From Batillaria attramentaria (Eukaryota; Mollusca; Gastropoda; Batillariidae), in NCBI GenBank assembly GCA_018292915.2, contig JACVVK020000001.1, positions 445,001-509,000 of the forward strand: a stretch of DNA of 64,000 nt, given 5' to 3'. The notes beneath the pieces are model-generated. The model saw only the letters and a program-made list of their open reading frames with translations, was not told the origin of the DNA and did not search any database. A program made the position numbers and the translations under genes. The first letter of the stretch is position 1. Each line of letters opens with the position of its first letter. Below, one piece after another: positions 20,545 through 34,800 of this stretch.

Positions 20545-23500
20545 TATTAACTGGTCAAACTCATACAGAGGACGAATGTCAGTGTAGCTGTGCGTGCTGG
20601 TTATCACTGATGTTCTCCATTCCGGCCGCGGCCCCTCCCGTCAGTTTGAAACAGGATTTTTAACGCGAACACTTGCTTTCGTTGAGCGAGTGCCGATGTG
20701 TACACGAAGGCGAGACAGGCACCGTACACGAATCTGCACGTAAAGAATAAACTGATTTCTATTGTCTGCCTCTCGTTTATTGTCCAGCACAAACGCGTAC
20801 ACCTACATCAAACACTGTATAATTAAAACAGAAATATTTTTTTAAAAATCCCCCGGCAAAACACTGAACAACAACAACAACAACAACACAACAACAACTG
20901 ACTGAGTAGCTGCATATGATCTGTTACAAACACCCTTTTCAGGAAATATCTTAAAACAACTAAGAAGTTTTGAATACTTGTGTTTATTTCTCGCAGTACC
21001 AATCTCTGCCGCATCCATCCGGTATCTGGCAGCTCAGTCGCCGTTTCTCTGCCAGTCGTTATGTGCTTTTTGTACAGAATCATTATCAACTGCTAATCTG
21101 ACGAAGCCGCGCTGCCAGACTTGAAATAAAAACAATTCAAAACTGGTTTCATTTTATCATTTTAGTATTATTATTATTTGGGGTTTTTTTTGGTTTTTTT
21201 TTTGACAGACGATTCAATTGCCTCGATGGCCATATCATGAGCAGTTACCATTGACATTAGATTCAGCAAAAACTCGTGAATGTCCACGGTAAAACAACAG
21301 TGTGAGGGTCGTGCATCATGTGACTTGGTAAATTAAGTTAGGAACGATTCGCACACTACACGCTTTTTGAATATCTCGTCGGTGACTTTTTCCCCCGAAC
21401 AATCTAGCTTATTTGACCATTTTTAGTCTTGTGTGCAGTGCCAAAAGCCGACAATAATGCCTAAAATAATTCAAACTTCTTTTCTTTTTTTTTTCTTTTT
21501 TTTTTTGGGGGGGGGGGGGGGAGGGGGCGGCGGCCACATTGTCTTTCTTGCAGTCAGTACAGGTTTTTTTGTGGATCCCTTTAGACAGCCGGAGACCGTG
21601 AATGTCGTAAAATTGCGCTCGTTGGTTGTGCGCCACGTGACTGACTGACCCGGTAAACTTGAACAGGAATGTTTCGCTTGACATACTCTTCTTTAGCCTA
21701 TTGTGACTAAAAAAAAAAAAAAAAAGTAGGTAAGTTGTGACCGTAACTGGTCAGTATCAGTCTTGCATCAGTACCGGCGTCCATCAATGTTACGTGTGGA
21801 GATATGTTTGGAGAGCCCGTCGTCTTATGGAGGCTATCGATGACACACAGGCGAACTGACACTCCTCACGTAGCGAGTTCTTGTAGACTGCTTAAGGTCT
21901 CCGTTTCACTCACAAAAAGACTCGTGAGCGCGTAGAAGAGTTATAACCGTGTGGAGTTTATTACAGCACTGTTCTGGTGTTACACAGCACTTTCAAGCTT
22001 CGCACATATAAGCTTCTCTCGTGCACACACACACGCAAACATCTCAGGGTCTTATATACAGTCACAGCATTCTAGCACATTCTGGACCACTATTATAAAA
22101 GAACCAATCAAAAATCAGAACATGAATCACCTTATTACTATTTTAAAACTTAAGAAGAGTCCAGCGGAATAGTCGGTTCACACCCGCCGACTCTAGGCGC
22201 GTTATATAACACCTTCTAATCGTAAACAAGTCATAACAAAGCGATTTGCACGACTTGAAATTTCCGAGCGACTCAGCCCTTGACCCTATAAGTGCGTACA
22301 GCCCCGAGGCGAGAATTAGCTACAGTCAAAACAAGGTCACCACTTCTCGAATACTCGTGATAACAATAGAAACTTCTGGATCAACGGGATCAACAGATTT
22401 ACATTATTAAAACACAAGAACTTAACGTAGCAACTTCTCCGTCTCACTCAGTCTTAAAAACAACAACAACAAAAAAAAACAAAAACAATACAGCTGTTAT
22501 CTTTCAGCATACAAACAAAACTGACACAAACAAAAGACAGCGGCCACGCTCGTAACAGTCAACCGAATGCCAAAACTGAACAAATCAGTTTGTCAAGTTT
22601 ATTCTGCGTGACCGGATCTTGATTGTAGTGATTTATTGGCCGAATGCTCTTCCCGGCGGGCCGGCCGGCTTATTCTGTGGTCGGTTGCCGGTCAACAGCC
22701 TTTTGTGTGTACTGAGTGTATCGTAAGGCGGTGTGGTTGGTACCTTCACCGACTGAAGTCTTTTTGTTTGTTTGTTTTGTTTTTGTTTTTTCTTTTCACT
22801 CCCTGAAAACGCCATTAGTAATCAATAAGTTGATTGTGGGCGTAAATGGAAGAAGAAGAAGAGTCACTCAGTCAGTGGTCGTGGGTTCAAGTCAGTAACG
22901 GACTCGGATGCAGACGCCAGCCAACGCCGGCACCGCGGAGTCCACGCCAACCCTGTTCCGGGACCGTCGCTTCCCTCGAGTTAGCGACGGACCCGGACTG
23001 AACAGGGTTGACTCGGAGTCCACGCAGTCCTGCGGCGGCGGCAGTAAAATGATCAGTGACGGCCGAAACTGACTCAGCCATCATCGGACTCGGATGCCAG
23101 ACAGGGGCGTAGGAACCACGGGGGCCCTGGGGGCCCAGGCCCCCGTTCGATTTTTGGACACACACACACATCCCCACACACACACCCTTCACCCCGGCCG
23201 TACTGGTATGGCTCACTGACCCGACTTAGTGGGCACCCCTTCCTCTCAGCATCTTCTTACGCGCCTGCCAGGCATAAAAGGCGGTGTTGCTGGTGATAGT
23301 CTGCTCAGCGACTTTCGTCGGTGCAACTGGTTGGGTCATACCGTTTCTATGCCCAAAATAGTATACATATAAGCACCACTGACAGAGTCCCCAAAACCCA
23401 GTATGACTGATGATGACTCAGTGACTGATCTCAGTGAGCCGGCGTTGGACTTCCACTGCGGGCAATGCTCGGATCGTGAGTTCGAATCCCGGCTGGGGTC

Positions 23501-24432
23501 AAATATTTGTGCTGGCTTTTTCATCGCTGTCCCGTCCTTTGATATCACCCGTATGTGGCGGAAACCCCCAAACACTCACCCCACCCACCTCAAATCTTGA
23601 TAACTGTACCCGCTGAGCCATCGGCGAACAGGATCGGGTAACTCTGACCGATTATCAAAACTTTCAGGGGAAGTAACTCTGAAGTTTCACGCGCGTCACG
23701 GGTTCCAGCCAGTTGCGGTAGTTTCTTCCAATGTGCTGTAAGGCAATTGAATGTACCATTAGATTTTAAACAGTAGTGCCCAACACTAGCTTTATACGTC
23801 CATGCATTTTAACCGTCAACAGATGATCAGAAATTGAATGCTGATCTGTAATTTCTACGAGTTCAGACGCTTAACATTAACAAACACATTGGGACCCAGG
23901 AAGGCTGTTGAGTACGAGTGTTCTTGAGAACGTTCTTGGGTCACTGCACGGTGCAGTCGAAACAGTCACACTCCGCTGTCCCACTTTAGACAACGGAGAA
24001 CGTTGATAAATTTCATAACGGCAGTTTTACAGCCGCTGATTGGTTCAAGTACTACCTACTTCAGCTGCCTAGCCATTTATTTGTTTGCACCTGAATTGAC
24101 TACTGCTTTGTATGAAGAAACGAATAAAAGTCCACTTAGACTAGAGACATGCTACGAATGCGTCCCGTATTCATGCAGTCATAGAAGTGTCAGCGCATAT
24201 TCAGCCAGTCAGTCAGTCAGTCAACTGATAGTAGTGATCAAGCCACAGGGACACTTGATATATTACACAAGAAAAGATGAACACTATCTGTGAAAGGACA
24301 TTCAGTTACAAACTGATTTGAGTAAATAATAAGTTAATAGGTACGGTACATGTACAACAAGTATATTTGATGTGGGAATACCTTTACTTATCTTTCTTGG
24401 AACATGCACACATTCATGCAAAATGTATGCCC

Positions 24433-24438
<6 letters not shown>

Positions 24439-24468
<30 letters not shown>

Positions 24469-24488
24469 CACATGCACACACACACAGA
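24439..24488. repeat. (CA)n microsatellite
   Basis: Short CA tract upstream of ferroportin B. Confidence 0.9.
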
Positions 24489-25104
24489 CACAGAGACAAC
24501 ATTGCTGGGTGCTAAAACTTGTGTCTGTTGGTCTGGGCATTCAGTAGTCATTGTGGTAAGTGTCAATGCAATGTTCTGTACCCCTGAGTACACCCTTTTC
24601 CCACTTCCCTTGGCTGTTATGGGAAGGGGGGGGGGGGGTGTGGGAAGCAGCTTTTACAGCCCTTTGAGAGGCTGTTGAGCATGTGTGTAGAGTCTTATTC
24701 TTATCCTTGATGGTCTGGCCTTCACTCGTGAGCCTTCAGTGAAACTGATGGCTGTGCGCTGAAGTTTTTACCAGTTTGAGAAGGGCTCAGCAACCACTTT
24801 TCAGGCGTGGAGGATTTTGTTTGCGCGTCACTGCTTGGTTGAGCGCTGGTTGGTAGCAGCTACAGGGGCCGCCCATTTGAAGTTTATGTTTCGAGCTGTG
24901 GTTCAAGTGTGGGAAAACTGGGGGTCTGGCAGTTTCAGTTGTGAACTCTGCTGTCTGAATTTTTCTCGGTCTTCTTCATCTGTGACAGATAAAGTTTGGA
25001 CAGTGGCTGATGGAACTCGCAGTTTGTCATTTTGGCCATAGTATTGAGTATTCTGTAAAGGCAACGAGATGGCTTTTTTGAAAGGATAAGTAAAATCAAT
25101 TGCA

Positions 25105-27283
25105 ATGCCATCTACAGCTGTGGACAGAGGTACACTTGCTCATACCGACAGCAGTGGTGGAAATGGCCTCTGCGATAATCACACTGGTGCCGTCATCGTC
25201 AAAGATGGTTCCAGTGATACTGTTAGTGAAGATACCACACTGGTAGTATCAGCCAAAGAATCGGACAATCCAGGACAATGTGATGGTGTTGTGAACCAAG
25301 CATTTGTACACGAGGCAGATGCTGATGGGAGGAAGGAGACTAAAAAAGTTGGCAACGGAGAAATTGAAGTCAGTGAGTCAGATAGTGGGGATGTAGTGGA
25401 CAACGGGTATCGTGGATCTAATCAAATCTTGTCTGAAAACAAAAAAATTGGAAACGGTTTTACTGGTGACTGTGACGCTCGTGCAGTACATGTACCTGTA
25501 GCTGTGTGCGTGCTGGTGCGTGACCCAGTCAAGGAGGGTCGAGGTGTCCCTGACACTGAACCTGAACATACTGTTGATAAAGCCTGTGATGAGTCACTGG
25601 ATTCATTGCAGAAAGTAAAGAAAGTAGAAAGTGAGTGGTTTTCTTCTCTCCTGCTTCCACTCCCAGATGAGTTTATTTATATTTCTTTCTTTCTTTTTTG
25701 TTTTTTTTTGCTGCCCCAAATCTTTTCAGCTCCAGTGGAGTCCCTCCCAGGTAATGGGTGGAATCCACGGAGGGCTCGGAAGCTGGGGCAATTTTTTATT
25801 GTTATTTTTTAAAATTATGAATGATGATGGAGATGAGGATGATGGTAAGATGATGCTATGGAGGTCCGTGTGGTTTGGGACTGCGGGACAGGGCTGCAGG
25901 TGTTTATTTATAATTACTTCAGTTATTAAAGTAATCATGTTTTTGCTCACTGAAGGACAAGTTTGGTGGATGTGTAAACCTTAATGATAGGGGTGTATGG
26001 ATTATCATCATTCACATGGTACATTTGATAACTTTTTTCTGATGGACCTTCCATAGACTGCATGCATCTAGGCCACAGTAAGTGGATAAAAAAAAGGAAA
26101 AGAAAGCTGCCGTAAGTCTTTTTTGATAGACAGGCCGTTCAGAACACGAAGGTGAAATGGTGCTGTGAACTAATGTTTGTAGTATCTTTGCCTGTGGATT
26201 TGCAAGTCATCAGAATTCTTTCGCTCCTTTAATGTTGCTCAGTTGGTATAGTTCGCCCGTTAGGGGGTGCAAATGTATACCAGTCATGCACAGGAGGGGC
26301 AAATAAACTCCAGTTGTCCACTAACGTGAGCGACTGTATCCGCGCAATGCAGGAGGGGGTGCAAATGTACTCCGGGGTCTGGCGAGGTGAAGTCATGTGG
26401 CCGCCGACTTCGTTCTATGACTTTATGTGAAATATCGACGGAATTGACTGGTATACATTTGCACCCCCTAACAGGCGAACTGTACCAACTGAGCTTCAAT
26501 GTTATCTGAACTCATTTGTCGATACCTTTCTTGACATACTGTTCTACTGACCTCCATTATTAGGGTATAAGTCCAACAAGTCAGTGACCTCTTCAGTAAT
26601 CAGCCAGAACATGATGTCTTGATCACCACTTGAACGGCACTTGATTTTGAATGTAGAGGCTCTTGTTATTGTAACAGATGGCGACATCATAGCTCACACA
26701 AAATGTTAGCATATGACACAGTCACCTTTGGTTGTGGTCTGTCCTATTTTGATAAAGTACTGAAACATACATGTATAGTAGTCTGACTAAATAACCAGAC
26801 CAAAGACCAATGTAGGGTTTTTGACCAGACTGTTCTTCCATTTGAAGATTTGTAATTGGTAATATGTCTATGGCTGCTATTGGCTGGTGCTACTCATTTA
26901 AGTCTTCATGGGTATATCACGCCCAGCAGTAATTTTCTGGTTGGACACCTTCAGTAAGGGTGGCTGCAGCAGTGTAACACAAACTCTTGTGTTCTGATGG
27001 TGTTTGTGCCCAAGTTGAAGCAGAGTTTAATGGTGGTAGTGCCCAACTGATCTGTTTCAGCGTGGAACAGTTTTCGTTTATTCAACATCCCGTACCCCAC
27101 CTTCACCCCCATCTTGTCCCCTCCTGGAGAATGAGTGAGAGAGAATGTGACTTCACAGTGTGTATATTTTGGTCATCGTTTATGTACACCCATAAACGCG
27201 TGTTACAAAGATAAGGTGCGTACATGAAATGCGTGCATGTTCATGAATTTTCATACTAAGAGAAGCGTTACGTGGAATGCTTG

Positions 27284-27315
<32 letters not shown>

Positions 27316-27685
27316 TTCCCCCCCCCCCCCCCCCCGGGTGCGCCTTCCTCTCTTTCTCACCATTTCTTTTTTAACCCTTTCTGACCTTACAATGCTCAGC
27401 ACACATTTCCCCAATTTTGACAGTTCTTATGCAAGTGACAAATGGCCGCGGCTAATGCCCGAAAGCTTGAAACAAATGCTGGCTGTGTTTGAACAAGGTC
27501 TCAGCCTGTTTGTGGCTGACCGCTGGACCTTTCTCAATATTTGCCACTCCCTTAAAGCTGGTTGAGCCGGATGGAAGGAGGGGGGAAAAAGAGGGGGAAG
27601 GATAAATAGAAGGAAATAGGCACAAAGGGATACAGGGATGAGAACATGAAGGGAGGAAGAGGAGAGGTAGCTCAGAAATAAGGTG

Positions 27686-27740
<55 letters not shown>

Positions 27741-30700
27741 TTGTGTGTAAACATGTAGCTGTGTGTTAGTGTGTAGTTTTTTGTTGTTTTTTGTGTTTGT
27801 GTTTGTGTGTGTGTGTGTGTGTTGGGGGGGGGGGGGAAGGTCAAGATGTTGCAGAGTACAGGGGTAAGTTCTGATATGCTGACAGACATGTGAATCAAAG
27901 CTCATCAGTATTTGTGAGTGTGCTGAATAAGTGGGTAAATGTGTATCTTGCAGTGTTGTAAACTGATAAAGGTGTGTTTTTGCTTTCAGACTCGCTGAAG
28001 AAGTGGGTGACGGGGCCAAATTTCCTTGTCTACGTCAGTCATTTTCTGTCAGCATGGGTAAGAGTGTCTGCTGCCTGTTGCTTTTTCTGCCTGCAAGGGT
28101 TGGGATAGTGTTTCCTCCTCCTGTTAACTGCACTGTTCACAGTCTTCAGAAAAATTCAGTTTTGCTGCCAGAGTTTGTAGTACAGATGTCCATATTTAAA
28201 ACTTTGAGGAAGGAAGAGTTTTTGGATCAATACATGAAAGTAATAAATAAGTATTTGCACCAAACATGAGACAGTTACAGGCAGATATTTGCTCTGCTAA
28301 AAATGCTGCCTACCTTTTTTTTTTTTTTTGAGTGAAGGGTGGGTAATATATTTATTAAAACACGTTTACTGAATAGAGTTGATGATGTCTGTCATTTGAT
28401 AATACGTGTAATATTGATGATGATAATCCTGCAATCCTTTATTGGGGGCCAAGTGCTCAATTATCCACTGATTTAGTGAACCTGACTTAATACAAGTGGA
28501 AATGTTCTAAATTGAGCACACAACCTTCTGTTGTGGATATGTGCAGGGGGACCGCATGTGGTCATTTGGCGTAGGTGTGTTCCTGGTGAGTATTGCGTCA
28601 GAAAACCTTCAGCTGCCTGCGGTCTACGGCCTGTCCTCCGGTCTCACCATCTTCTTCCTGGGCGCCCTGGTGGGTGACTGGGTAGACTCGACTCCAAGGC
28701 TGAAAGGTATACATGTGCCACTGAACCAGAGCTTGCATGTAGAGAATGCAAGAGAAATCCATTTTTTATTTGACTGGAGAGGGGGGGGGGGGGGAGAAGG
28801 GTTGGTGGTCTAGTGGTTAAGAGCTAGGCTTGTCACCAGTGCGAGAGGTCAGGGGTTCAAGTCCCACTTGGGGCAAAGAATTTTTCCTTCTCGTATGTGG
28901 CACCGATCATTCAGGCGGATCTTCAGGGGTTCTCTCCGGGTACTCTGGCTTCCTCCCCCTCTGCTTTGGAAATGTTCAGCCCTCCAAATTTGAAAAATAA
29001 ATGCAATTCTAAATTCCGAAACTTAAATAGCTGAGCTGACCCTTCGCACCACGCGATTGTAATGTGTTTATGTCCAGTGTGTGAGAGAATGTGTGTGATT
29101 CATGAGAGCATGTGTGTTGGGTTCAGTTTGGTGGTGCTTTGAGCCAATTCATGAAATTGGATAAAGCGCCTATACAATACTCATTATTATTATTATAGGG
29201 TAGGGACTGCCAGGCCAAACCTAAACATTCCTTTGCTGCATGCTTTCCGTTTAGATCTTTTTGTTTGACAGTTTGAGTTGATGGCTGGTGATTATGACTA
29301 GTGGTAAAAGATTGAGGCATTGTTAAAGCCAGTGAAAATGATGTTTTGAATGACAATGTGATCTTCAAGGCAGATTCAGGCTATGCTGGAATTATTAATG
29401 CAGTGGGATACTTCCTCTTCAGTTAGATTTCTGGCTCTGATTGGGGCGAATGAATATTTAAACAATGCTAGCAACAAAGGCTGTATGGCAGGCGTTGACA
29501 TAGTGTTTTTACTATCCTTTGTTGAGATATTGTCTATGAAAAACCTGTAAATTCAGCGGACCAGGTTTCTCTCACATGGATTGATTAGTTGGTGGGTTAT
29601 TGATAGTGGGGCTTACAAATATTTCAAAGTGAATTTGCTTTGCGAGATGTTAAAATGTGTTCCTGAGGTCCCACTCTGGAAATTCATGAAAGTCGGAATT
29701 TCAGTAGTGTGGAACTTGCCCCCGTGCATGTTTGAGTCTTCACTCAGTGACTAACTTGCTAATATAAGGTGTTGTTTGCTTCAGCTGCCCAGGCCTCCCT
29801 GATCCTGCAGAATGTCTTTGTCGTCGTGTGTGCGGCGGGAGTTTACAGCTACTTGCACTTTCAGCCTGACATCGAAGAGGGAGAGACACGGCACTGGCTG
29901 GTACCACTGTGCCATGGGGGCATCATTTTTGTTGCAATTTTGGCCAACCTGTCAAGCCTGGCACGGACGATCGCCATCGAGCGTGACTGGATTGTGGAGA
30001 TTTGTGGGAAGGATAAAGACATGCTTGCCAGTAATGAGTGTATACTTACAATAATAATAATAATAGGTCTTATAAAGCGCAACAATCTGCTCATAGAACA
30101 CTCAGTGCTCTACACACACACATTCTCACGCATAGATGAAACATGAAACACTAAGTATGAGTGCGGGGGGAGGGGGGGGGGGCTGGGGCTGTCAGGAGGG
30201 GTAGTGATTCTTCAGGAAGAAAGAGAGAGACTGTGTGTGTGTGTGTGTGTACATGCTTAAGTGTGCGTTATATTTCTGTTTTGTTTGTTAAAAAAAAACA
30301 ACTTCAACTTGAGAGGTTGATTAATAATAATTAACAATAATTAAACGTGCAGTTTTTTTGTTTAAGACAGTCGGTGCTACCCAGATGAGTATCTGTCTAT
30401 GTCTCTTATGATAATTTCTTAATTATGTAATCCATTAATTTAATCATTGTGTTTTTTTCAGAGATGACGGCCTCATTGCGAAGAATTGACCAAGCAACAC
30501 TGATTCTGGCACCCATAGCGACTGGTCAGATTATGACCTTTGCGGGGTTGAGAAACGGTGCTGTTTTTATTGCTGGATGGAATGTCATGTCAGTCTTCGT
30601 AGAGTACTACTTAGTTTGGAAAGTGTACGACACGGTGCCTGCACTTAGAGCCAAGAAGGGCTTGCTTCGCACTGAGAGTAAGTCTACTGATATATTGTGG

Positions 30701-31831
30701 TAAATTGGTTCTACAGTCATTTGCAGAGGTGCCAACTAGTACGGACTGGCCGTATTATTTTCCAGCCAGTGAAATACGGTTTGGTCGCGAAAAATACGGA
30801 GGAGACAAATTTGACTGAAGCTTGTTATGTCGACTATTTTTAGCGCTTTGCGAACAGTAACCTTTGAACTGGAGGTTGTGGCCAATCACAGTTGAGTTTC
30901 TAGATCATGTAGCCAATCGTAGCGCGCGTCTCAAGTGTTGACAAAATGGTTGTAGTGGGGCGCAATCAACACAGGTTCGATTGGCTTCGATCAAGCACCT
31001 TGATTCACAAACGACCTCCAGCAAGCTGACTACTAATATCAAACGCATCACGACTATTTTTTCTGTTTGGTTTGTTTTGTCTTTGTATGGCAGAATACTG
31101 ACAAGTGCCGAAAAATACTGACATTTGCGTGAAATAGTACTGACAGACATTTTTGGGGGTTGGCACTTCTGCATTTGGAACAAGAGCCTAAGCACTTATC
31201 AAATCCATGGCAGGTAGGCCCATTTTCCAAGTGACAGTAAAAGTCTGAGTTTTTTAAAAGCTATTTTTTTCCCAGCAGTTTTTGATTAAAAACTAAAGTA
31301 AGACTATTATAAGAGAATCAAATAAGATACTAAATTGTACAGTACACCTGATGTTACGGATATGACAAATGAAGGTGGGTCTGTGCATCCTGTACGAATA
31401 AACCCCTTCCCAGCCATGCATAACACAAGCAGTTGTAATATTGTTGTTGGTGATTCTGGCAGTCCAGGATTTTTGTCATGAAACTGACCCGTATTTGAAA
31501 TCGTTCTCCTTGCAGTCCGAGAGATTTGGCTTTTTTGGGGGTGGCTGAAAATGTACCTTTCACTACATACTTGACCTAGCTGTGACCAGTCCTTTTTTCT
31601 CTGCCATCATCAGCCTTGAAGACACTACTCAACACAACCAATCCCCTCACCACCATTTCAGTACCAAGCCCCTGTAATTTGGAATTCTCTTCCCCAGTGT
31701 ATTCGCAATGCATCTGATTTGCTTGATTTCAAAGCCAAACTGAAAACCTTCTTGTTCAGACTGTCCTACAACTAGATTCACCACAGATTTTGGCCCATTC
31801 TGAGCCCTGTTGCAGGTGAAAGGGCAGCTAG

Positions 31832-31896
<65 letters not shown>

Positions 31897-34800
31897 GTCA
31901 GTATGTGTTGCAGACTCTTATTAGTTTAGATGATAATTGTGAAGCGCCTTGAGCTCACCTTGTGGCATATATAAAAATGTGTTGCTACACGCCACTTACT
32001 ACACCACTACACCCCACTTGCTACACCACTACATCCCACTTACTACACCATTACTCTGTGTAGTAAGTGGGGTGTAGTGGTGTAGTAAGTGGGGTGTAGT
32101 GGTGTAGTAAGTGGCGTGTAGCAACACATTTTGTAGTCTCCTTGTGGGTATAGTGCGCTACATAAGAATGTAAGAAGGTATTATTACCCCATTCATCCAC
32201 ATGCCACCCATCCACCCCCCCCAGAACTCCTCATTCCCTAGCCCCACTAGTCCAGCGCATTTGCCTCCTCTGTCCCCCTTTCTGCCCATGCACTTTTCAT
32301 TCCACTACTACAGATACAGCAGTTGTACCAGGAGAGAACTATTGCAATTTCTTTTCTCTCAGTCACTGTGCTTGCTGCTGTGGATGAGGAACAAGGGAAA
32401 CTTGAGGCCGATGGAGAAGATACGCAGGAACTGCACAAGGACGGGGATGGGGCAGGTGGCATTGGCACCTCGCAGCCAGAGTCTGAACTGGCAGACCGCG
32501 ATGCCACGCAGGAAGAAAACGGTACGGGAGACATCATGGAGAATACGGCTGAAAAGAAAGAGGAGGATACGGACAAGGCAAGTACTAGTCACTAGAAATA
32601 GGAACTGTTGTCTTGTTTCTGTGGTTCACTATATCAAAACTGGGGCCAGCAAGTCACATGACTAAAGTTATTGTGTTTATGGCCACTGTCTATGACTGTG
32701 ACCACTTCCAGTAGCATAAGTCGACAGTTTTCCTTTCAAAGAAGACAACAATTCACAACTTGCAAAGTCCACCATGGTAGGGGCTCTTTCTGAACCTTTC
32801 TACATTTGTTGTTGTTGTTGTCGAGCCGACTTCAGTCAGTTTGCTAGGTTCATTAAAAAGTTTGCAATCGATGTGCTATGTCACTCGTGACATATCGTGA
32901 AAACTATACAACTGTGACCATTTTAGCTGTAATTGAAGATACCTGAACTAAGGCTGTATGCATATCTGCAAACAGTTGAATGTCTGTTTTCTTTCAGAAA
33001 CAACAGGCAGACAAAGGCACAGCAGATGTAGCTAAAGAGGAGATGGAAAGCCAGAAGAAGTGTACATGCAGTGGTGCACGTGTCTTCTCTCGCTTCATCA
33101 CACTATACCGAGGCTGGCGCACGTACATGGGGTATAGTGTGGCCTTGGCTGGCCTGGCTCTTTCCTGTCTCTACATGACTGTCCTGGGCTTTGACAACAT
33201 CACTGTCGGTAAGTTGATAATTACTGAATGACGGTGTTTCAGTTATAGTGTAGGGGTGGGTGGGTAGCAACCTGCACTGTTCGAGAGGACATTTTTCATT
33301 ATTTTCACTGCCTCCTTCTGTTAGAAAAAACATATTATTGATTAACCCCCCCCAAAAAAACCCAAAAAAACCAACAAAACAACCCCCCCCCCAAAAAAAA
33401 AAAAAAAAGAAAAAAAAAGGGGGGGGGGGAGGGGAAGCAAAAACGTTGATTTTACCAGCATGACCTTACCTGAAAATATATGTACAGCTGTTTGCCTGGG
33501 AGGAGATTGTCTTATTCATACCTTTTATTTGGAGAGAGTTTTCATGGTAAACTTGTTTCTGAGTATTTTTACCCACAGTAAGGTTGGTCCTGCATTTTTT
33601 AATGTGAATAATGTTATACCCGCTGGTAGCTGTTACAGAACCAGCATTTAACAATGTGATACATGTATTTCTTTACCCCAGCGTATGCCATGACACAGGG
33701 TGTATCCGAGTCAGTGCTTGGTATCCTCATGGGTGCATCTGCAGTGTTTGGAATTCTTGGAACTTTCGCCTACCCTGTGCTGCGTCGACGCCTCGGGCTT
33801 GTGCGAACAGGGATTTTTGCCCTTTCAGCAGAAGTCTTGTGTCTTACTCTGTGTGTGGTGTCAGTGTGGATGGCTGGAAGTCCATTTGACCCGTATTACC
33901 TCAGCAGGACTGGGGATACACCCAGCTGCAGAAATGCTACGCTGTCTAGGGTAAGTTTTGATCAGCTTCTTTACAAAGTTTTACCCTTATTCTTATAGGC
34001 ATCTGCTTTTTTTTAATGAACAGATTTTCACTTTAAATATCGCTTTCCATGGTAAATATACTGTGTATGAAAATTCCTGTTTTGACTGTTACTTGCAGCG
34101 GAAAAATTGAGTATACAGGAAAAGTGATTCATGCGTTAATCATCAAGGTAAGAAGTTTGTGGCGTGCATAGGGTGAAAGGGGCTGGGATTCAGTTTTCAT
34201 CATCAGTATCTACACTAGGCTACGACCCCCCCCCCCAAAAAAAAAAAAAAAAAAAATGTTGGTTGTCTTACTAGATGGAATATGTTACAGATTTGCTAAG
34301 GTAGTACATGTATAATTATATGACAGCTGAAATTATTACACTTGTGATTTGTCTGTCAGAGCTTTTGGTGCACTTTGATTATCTGCACTGACTTGTCAAT
34401 CAGAAACTTTCTGGCTGCAGTCATGTAGAATCGTGTCAGTTTCAAGCATTGCTGTTGTATTCTGTCAGACTGACACCAATGTCAGCACTCTGGTCAACAC
34501 TACATCCAGGGCAACATACGCTGTCAACACTGTCCCTCCTAACCATCTTACCATTGCCAGTTCTGCTGTGGGACAACAGTACTGCTGACTGTTGACACCA
34601 TTGGCTGACAGCGGGTCCTCAGGGTCGTACCTGTCCTTTGTGGCATGGCTGATTGCAGGCATTGTTTTAGGCCAGGGTTTGGTGAGTGAAATCTCTTTTT
34701 AACTCATTCTACCCCGCCTGTGGATACCGTCGAAATTGGGTAAAGCACCTATACAATACTTCTTATTACTGGTATTATTATTATTATTATTAAGTGATCT

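Larger units (their letters stand above)
17365..25104. other. Head-to-head intergenic region between ferroportins A and B
   Basis: About 7.7 kb between the divergent ferroportin starts. It contains a SINE-A copy, microsatellites, a hAT-like element (18812-19540), a mariner-like MITE (20118-20544) and A/T-rich sequence. No further protein-coding exon was recognised. A segment at 22900-23150 has GC-rich direct repeats around CGGACTCGGATGC but no clear product. Promoters of A and B must lie here; no IRE-type CAGUGN hairpin was found in the parts inspected. Confidence 0.5.

Noticed and set aside
22887..23216. 109-codon GC-rich minus-strand frame
   Set aside because: Contains direct repeats of CGGACTCGGATGC, no domain and no neighbouring exon; probably repeat-derived.
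24700..25104. Iron-responsive element upstream of ferroportin B (CAGTGG at 25000, CAGTGA near 24737), and CAGTGG upstream of C near 41671
   Set aside because: The five bases either side of the CAGTGN do not pair and no bulged C is in the right place. An IRE in an unmapped 5' exon remains possible.
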